This document shows positions 5,830-9,539 of a DNA stretch of 9,539 bases, piece by piece; position 1 is the first letter of the stretch, and each line of letters opens with the position of its first letter. Both the position numbers and the translations under genes were made by a program. The stretch is from an uncultured Eggerthellaceae bacterium (GTDB lineage: Bacteria > Actinomycetota > Coriobacteriia > Coriobacteriales > Eggerthellaceae), in NCBI GenBank assembly GCA_946626265.1, contig CAMOUE010000075.1:1-9539 (forward strand), read 5' to 3'. Under the pieces are notes generated by a model that saw only the letters and a program-made list of their open reading frames with translations, searched no databases and had not been told where the DNA came from.

Positions 5830-7266
5830 ATGGACTTGTTCACTGATGTCGTGTTCCTTTCGCGCTTGCAGTTCACGCTGATCGTCGCGTTCCACTTCGT
5901 GTTCGTGCCGCTGTCGATAGGCATCGGCCTCATTACGGCGATTGCGGAGACGCGGGCGTACAAATCGGGAAGTCGGGAAGATGCCGACGCTGCGCGCTTC
6001 TGGGTGAAGCTGTTCACCACGACGTTCGTCATCGGCGTCGCATCGGGTATCACCATGGAGTTCTCTTTCGGCACCAACTGGGCCGATTACTCGAGGTTCG
6101 TGGGCGACATCTTCGGCGCGCCGCTCGCGGCCGAGGCCCTGTTCGCGTTCTTCCTCGAATCCGTGTTCCTCGGCGTGGTGCTCTTCGGGCGCGACAAGGT
6201 CTCGCCGCGGTTCTACTGCGTCTCGGCATGGCTGGTGTGGGGTGGCTCGTGCCTGTCGGCGCTTTGGATCCTCATCGCCAACTCGTGGATGCAGACGCCC
6301 GCCGGCGCCGCTTTGGCCCTCGACGGCAGCAAGGCGGTTCTGACCGACTTCTTCGGCGCCGCGTTCAACCCCACGACGGGCCTGCGCTACTTCCACACCA
6401 TCACGGCCGCGCTCGTGATGGGCGGCCTGGTCGCCATGTCGGTCGCGGCGTACCACTACCTCAAGGGAAATCATCTCGACTTCGCGCGCAAGACGCTCAA
6501 GACCGGCGTCGTCGTGGCCCTCGTCGCCACGTGCGCGCTGTTCGTCTCGGCGCACTCCACGGCCGTCGGCGTTTGGAACGAGCAGCCGACGAAGCTTGCC
6601 GCCATGGAAGGGCAGTACGAGGACGAGGTCCCGCCCCTGTATTTCTTCGGGTTCGTGGACGAGCAGAACGAGGAGGTCGTCGGCCTCGGGCTTCCCGGGT
6701 TCACGAGCTTCCTCGCCACGTTCACGTTCGACACCGTGTATCCCGGCCTGAATTCGCTGGCGGAAACGGAGCAGTTCGACGGCCTGAACCCTTCCGAGCT
6801 TCCCGTCAACGCCATCTTCCAGGTCTATCATCTCATGGTCGCCGTCTCCGGCATCTTGGCGCTTCTCCTCGTGATCGTGCTCGTCGGGATGAAGACGGGG
6901 AAGATCGAGAATTGGAAATGGCTGCAGAAGCTGCTGGTGATAGCGCCCATCTTCCCGCTGGCGGCTATCGAGGCGGGCTGGTTCACGGCTGAGCTCGGTC
7001 GCCAGCCCTGGGTCGTGTACCCCTCGGTCAGCGGCCCCGACGGCGTTTCCCTGCTGACGAGCCAGGCGGTCTCGACGTCCGTGACGGCCCCAGAGCTCCT
7101 GCTGACCATCGTTTTGTTCTGCGTCGTCTACCTGATCTTGTTCGTGGCGTGGTGTCGCCTCGCCTCTGCATGCGTGAAGGAAGGGCCCGTCGCCCAGCAC
7201 GATGGCGACGAGGCCGCCCTGTCGTTCGTCGAGAAACTGGCCGGCACTGCGAAAGGCGGTGAGTAA
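5830..7266 (+). CDS. cydA: Cytochrome bd ubiquinol/menaquinol oxidase subunit I
   Basis: This is a 478-residue integral membrane subunit of cytochrome bd, which oxidises quinol and reduces O2 to water with high affinity. It carries hemes b558, b595 and d. Aligning to remembered E. coli CydA, H22 corresponds to H19, E102 and E110 to E99 and E107, H189 to H186, K255 and E260 to Q-loop residues K252 and E257, and M336 to M393. Other signatures are SRLQFT, MEFSFGTNW, GDIFGAPLA, LSALWILIANSWMQ and GWFTAELGRQPW. The region after the Q-loop quinol residues is much shorter than in E. coli (522 residues), so this is the short-loop type. H334 stands where E. coli has R391 next to the heme b558 methionine. 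It is separated from cydB by one base, so the two are a clear operon. Quinone type is not readable; menaquinone is likely if the organism is an anaerobic actinobacterium. Confidence 0.97.
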   Translation: MDLFTDVVFLSRLQFTLIVAFHFVFVPLSIGIGLITAIAETRAYKSGSREDADAARFWVKLFTTTFVIGVASGITMEFSFGTNWADYSRFVGDIFGAPLAAEALFAFFLESVFLGVVLFGRDKVSPRFYCVSAWLVWGGSCLSALWILIANSWMQTPAGAALALDGSKAVLTDFFGAAFNPTTGLRYFHTITAALVMGGLVAMSVAAYHYLKGNHLDFARKTLKTGVVVALVATCALFVSAHSTAVGVWNEQPTKLAAMEGQYEDEVPPLYFFGFVDEQNEEVVGLGLPGFTSFLATFTFDTVYPGLNSLAETEQFDGLNPSELPVNAIFQVYHLMVAVSGILALLLVIVLVGMKTGKIENWKWLQKLLVIAPIFPLAAIEAGWFTAELGRQPWVVYPSVSGPDGVSLLTSQAVSTSVTAPELLLTIVLFCVVYLILFVAWCRLASACVKEGPVAQHDGDEAALSFVEKLAGTAKGGE

Positions 7267-7267
7267 C

Positions 7268-8290
7268 GTGGAGTTCACGGTCTTGCAAGTCCTTTGGTAT
7301 TTCCTCATTTTCCTGCTCATTGCCGGATACTTCGTCCTCGACGGGTTCGATTTGGGCGCGGGCGTGCTCATGCCGTTCCTCGCCAAGAACGAGGAGGAGC
7401 GCGACATCGTCCGACGGAGCATCGGCCCGGTATGGGATGGCAACGAGGTGTGGCTGCTCACGGCGGGCGGCGCGCTGTTCGCCGCGTTCGCGCCAGCGTA
7501 TGCCACGACGTTCTCGGGCTTCTACCTGGCGATCATGCTCGTGCTGTTCGGCCTCATCATCCGCGCGGTCGCCATCGAGTACGCTCATCGTGACGTGAAG
7601 TGGCGCTCGTTCTGGAACGTCCTGTTCGTAATCGGCTCGCTTTTGCCGGCGCTGCTGTTCGGCGTCGCGGTCGGAAACATCTATGCGGGCATCCCGATGG
7701 ACGCGGGCGGAAACTACACGGGCGTCCCGCTCCTCGGGCTCGTTACGCCGTTCACACTGCTTTGCGGCTTGCTCGGCCTGGCCATGTTCTGCGCCGCAGG
7801 TGCGGGATGGATATGTCTGAAGGCTCCCGTCGGCTCGGATTTGCGCGAACGCGCCTTAGGGATGCGGCGGATCATGCAGGTTGTCGCGATCGTCCTGTTC
7901 GCGGCGATTTCCGCGTTCGGCCATTTCCTGATCCAACCCGACATGGTCGCCTCGCTCGGTGCGCTGCGTTGGGTTTGCGCCATCCTGTTCGGCGTCGCAA
8001 TGGTGGCGAGCTTGGCGATCGGGGCGAAGGGCGACAACGACATCGTCCCGTTCATCTGCCAGTCCGTGGCGGCGGTTGCGCTCGTGTTCCTGCTGGCGTC
8101 GTCGATGTTCCCGAACTTCGTCGTGGCGACGCCCGACAGCATCGGCCCGGCGATTTCTCTGGCAAACGCCTCGGCAGGGGATCTGACGTTGGCGTGGATG
8201 ACGGGCATCGCGTGCATTGGCGTGCCGCTTGTGCTAGCCTATCACGTCATCGTCTATCGGACGTTCCGCGGGCGACTCGAGTTCGAATAG
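7268..8290 (+). CDS. cydB: Cytochrome bd oxidase subunit II
   Basis: This is a 340-residue membrane partner of CydA; it binds no heme itself in known enzymes but is required for assembly and contributes to the proton/oxygen paths. The family N-terminus is clear: a hydrophobic helix with YFVLDGFDLGAG (D25, D28), then GPVWDGNEVWLLTAGGALFA with W56 and D57, then FSGFYLAIMLVLFGLIIRAV. About eight or nine hydrophobic segments follow up to the C-terminal tail. The start is GTG 7268, one base after the cydA stop (TAACGTG), with AAAGG at 7252-7256 and GGTGAG at 7258-7263 as ribosome site. The frame is open further upstream inside cydA, but an earlier start would add residues not seen in the family. 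No separate small subunit (CydX/CydS-like) is visible in the 19-nt gap downstream, and cydC/cydD are not in the window. Confidence 0.96.
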   Translation: MEFTVLQVLWYFLIFLLIAGYFVLDGFDLGAGVLMPFLAKNEEERDIVRRSIGPVWDGNEVWLLTAGGALFAAFAPAYATTFSGFYLAIMLVLFGLIIRAVAIEYAHRDVKWRSFWNVLFVIGSLLPALLFGVAVGNIYAGIPMDAGGNYTGVPLLGLVTPFTLLCGLLGLAMFCAAGAGWICLKAPVGSDLRERALGMRRIMQVVAIVLFAAISAFGHFLIQPDMVASLGALRWVCAILFGVAMVASLAIGAKGDNDIVPFICQSVAAVALVFLLASSMFPNFVVATPDSIGPAISLANASAGDLTLAWMTGIACIGVPLVLAYHVIVYRTFRGRLEFE

Positions 8291-8309
8291 CTGCTAGAAA
8301 GAGGTTTGC

Positions 8310-9524
8310 GTGCCCGGTGAAGTTGTGACGCTTGATGAAAGGGAGAGCCAAGCCGACGACAAGCCAGAACGCTACCCGTTTCTCATACGCGTGTACGGCG
8401 TGCTCAGCATCGTGGGCTCGCTCATTCAGGTCAATCTCGCCATACTCGTCGCGCTCGCATTCGTTCGCGGCGAGATTGACCTGTCGCCGCTGGACGGCAT
8501 AACGGCAACGACGCTCGTCATCGGGGTCGTGGCACTCATCCTGTCGCTCGTGGTCGCGATCATGTTCATAGTCTTGGGCGTGCGCCTGCTGCTCGGCAAG
8601 CGCCACCGTGCGGCAACGATCGCGAATGCCATGATCGCGGTCGAGGTCGCATTCGGCCTATGCGTCGTCTTGCTGTACGGTCTGGGCGAGCGCCTCGTCC
8701 CCACGCTCGTGAACATCGTGATCCTCATTGTGCTGCAGACGTACTCGGACCCCGCCCTCCGCGACGAGCGCCGTCTTCAGCGGAAACTGCAGCAGCTTGA
8801 GCGAAAGGCGGAGGCCGAGGACGGCACGCTCGGAAGGGACCTGACGGGCAAAGGCTACATCACGCTCAACTTCTTCAACATTTTCTGGGTGTTCGTCATT
8901 TGCTGCGTGCTCGGGCTCTTGGTCGAGATCGCATACCACATGATCGTCGTGGAGCCGGGGGTCTACCAGGACCGCGCCGGCCTCCTCTATGGGCCGTTCA
9001 GCCCCATCTACGGAGTCGGCGCCGTGCTCATGACGATAGCACTCAACAGGTTCCACGACAGGAATCCGCTTGTTGTCTTTCTGGTGAGCGCCGTGATCGG
9101 CGGGGCGTTCGAATTTTTCGTCAGCTGGTTCATGGAAACCGCGTTCGGCATCACCGCATGGGATTACACGGGCACGTTCCTCTCGATCGGCGGCAGGACG
9201 AACGGGATGTTCATGTGCATGTGGGGCTTTCTTGGCCTTCTGTGGATCAAGTTCGTCCTGCCCGTCATGCTCAAGGTGGTGAACAAGATTCCCTGGAATT
9301 GGCGCTATGGCGTCACTGCCGTATGCGCCACGCTCATGTTCGTTGACGCGGGCTTGACGTTGGCTGCGCTCGATTGCTGGTACCAGCGCGAAGCGGGCGC
9401 CATGAACGCCGAGAATCCCTCGGCAATCGTCGAGTTCTGCAACGACAACTACGGAGACGACTTCATGGCGAACCGCTTCCAGTCGATGACCATCGATGCC
9501 GACAGGGCCGCGCGCGCCGACTAG
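8310..9524 (+). CDS. Membrane protein with C-terminal PF06541 (putative ABC-transporter type IV/CmpB-like) domain
   Basis: This 404-residue polytopic membrane protein has unknown function. The N-terminal half has hydrophobic segments at about 24-51, 66-95, 103-125 and 130-143, then a charged, probably helical linker at about 147-172 rich in Arg, Glu and Gln. The C-terminal half (about 187-355) matches PF06541 from memory of the family: LLVEIAYH, then LLYGPFSPIYGVGA, FEFFVSWFMETAFGITAWDY, GGRTNGMF and WGFLGLLWIKF. It ends in a soluble tail of about 45 residues. The Pfam name suggests an ABC permease, but no ATPase gene is adjacent and the role is not established. The start is GTG 8310 with AAAGAGG at 8298-8304, 5 nt upstream. 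The gene lies 19 nt after cydB on the same strand and is probably cotranscribed with cydAB. The fold assignment is fairly firm; any link to oxidase function is speculation. Confidence 0.85.
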   Translation: MPGEVVTLDERESQADDKPERYPFLIRVYGVLSIVGSLIQVNLAILVALAFVRGEIDLSPLDGITATTLVIGVVALILSLVVAIMFIVLGVRLLLGKRHRAATIANAMIAVEVAFGLCVVLLYGLGERLVPTLVNIVILIVLQTYSDPALRDERRLQRKLQQLERKAEAEDGTLGRDLTGKGYITLNFFNIFWVFVICCVLGLLVEIAYHMIVVEPGVYQDRAGLLYGPFSPIYGVGAVLMTIALNRFHDRNPLVVFLVSAVIGGAFEFFVSWFMETAFGITAWDYTGTFLSIGGRTNGMFMCMWGFLGLLWIKFVLPVMLKVVNKIPWNWRYGVTAVCATLMFVDAGLTLAALDCWYQREAGAMNAENPSAIVEFCNDNYGDDFMANRFQSMTIDADRAARAD

Positions 9525-9539
9525 GCCGAGCCCCCGCCG

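Noticed and set aside
5767..7506. Minus-strand open frame (579 codons) opposite cydA and the start of cydB
   Set aside because: An antisense shadow of a well-conserved membrane protein; the translation is highly charged and repetitive, with no ribosome site or family motif.
9525..9539. Possible terminator after the last gene
   Set aside because: Only 15 bases remain (GCCGAGCCCCCGCCG); no complete stem or T-run can be assessed.

Overview
The window is GC-rich (visibly above 60%) and densely packed with bacterial coding sequence. Gene content and sequence style suggest an anaerobic or microaerophilic high-GC actinobacterium, most likely of the Coriobacteriia/Eggerthellaceae type. That placement is an inference from the combination of FprA-type flavodiiron protein, [NiFe]-hydrogenase maturation genes, a short-loop cytochrome bd and a PF06541 membrane protein; no RNA gene or lineage marker is present to confirm it. 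Eight protein genes are supported: one partial on the minus strand and seven in a row on the plus strand. No tRNA, rRNA, CRISPR array, transposase or phage gene was found.

Layout. 1-466 (minus) is the N-terminal part of a sodium:amino-acid symporter (AGCS/AlsT family), running off the left edge. 467-705 is a divergent intergenic region holding a good minus-strand promoter overlapped by a 10-bp inverted repeat, an 18-bp imperfect tandem repeat, and a possible -10 box for the rightward genes. 706-1872 is an FprA-type flavodiiron protein. A 90-bp gap with a GC-rich stem-loop precedes hypF (1963-4356). A 53-bp gap consisting mostly of a perfect 35-bp palindrome separates hypF from hypC (4410-4673). 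hypC overlaps hypD (4673-5770) by one base. A 59-bp gap with a candidate extended -10 element and a near-perfect Shine-Dalgarno leads into cydA (5830-7266), cydB (7268-8290) and a two-part membrane protein ending in a PF06541 domain (8310-9524).

How the genes may work together. HypF makes the thiocarboxamide that becomes cyanide, and HypC-HypD carry the Fe(CN)2CO unit to the large subunit of [NiFe]-hydrogenases, whose assembly is oxygen-sensitive. The flavodiiron protein and cytochrome bd are two different ways of reducing O2 (the flavodiiron possibly also NO) to harmless product, one in the cytoplasm and one at the membrane. The segment therefore reads as a hydrogen-metabolism and oxygen-defence neighbourhood. 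hypE, hypA and hypB are absent from the window, and hypD is followed directly by cydA, so the hyp set is incomplete here.

I did not find a convincing undescribed system. The points most worth a second look are the palindrome inside the hyp cluster, the operator-like repeat on the alsT promoter, the hypD-cydA junction, the Arg-to-His change beside the heme b558 methionine in CydA, and the function of the last membrane protein.
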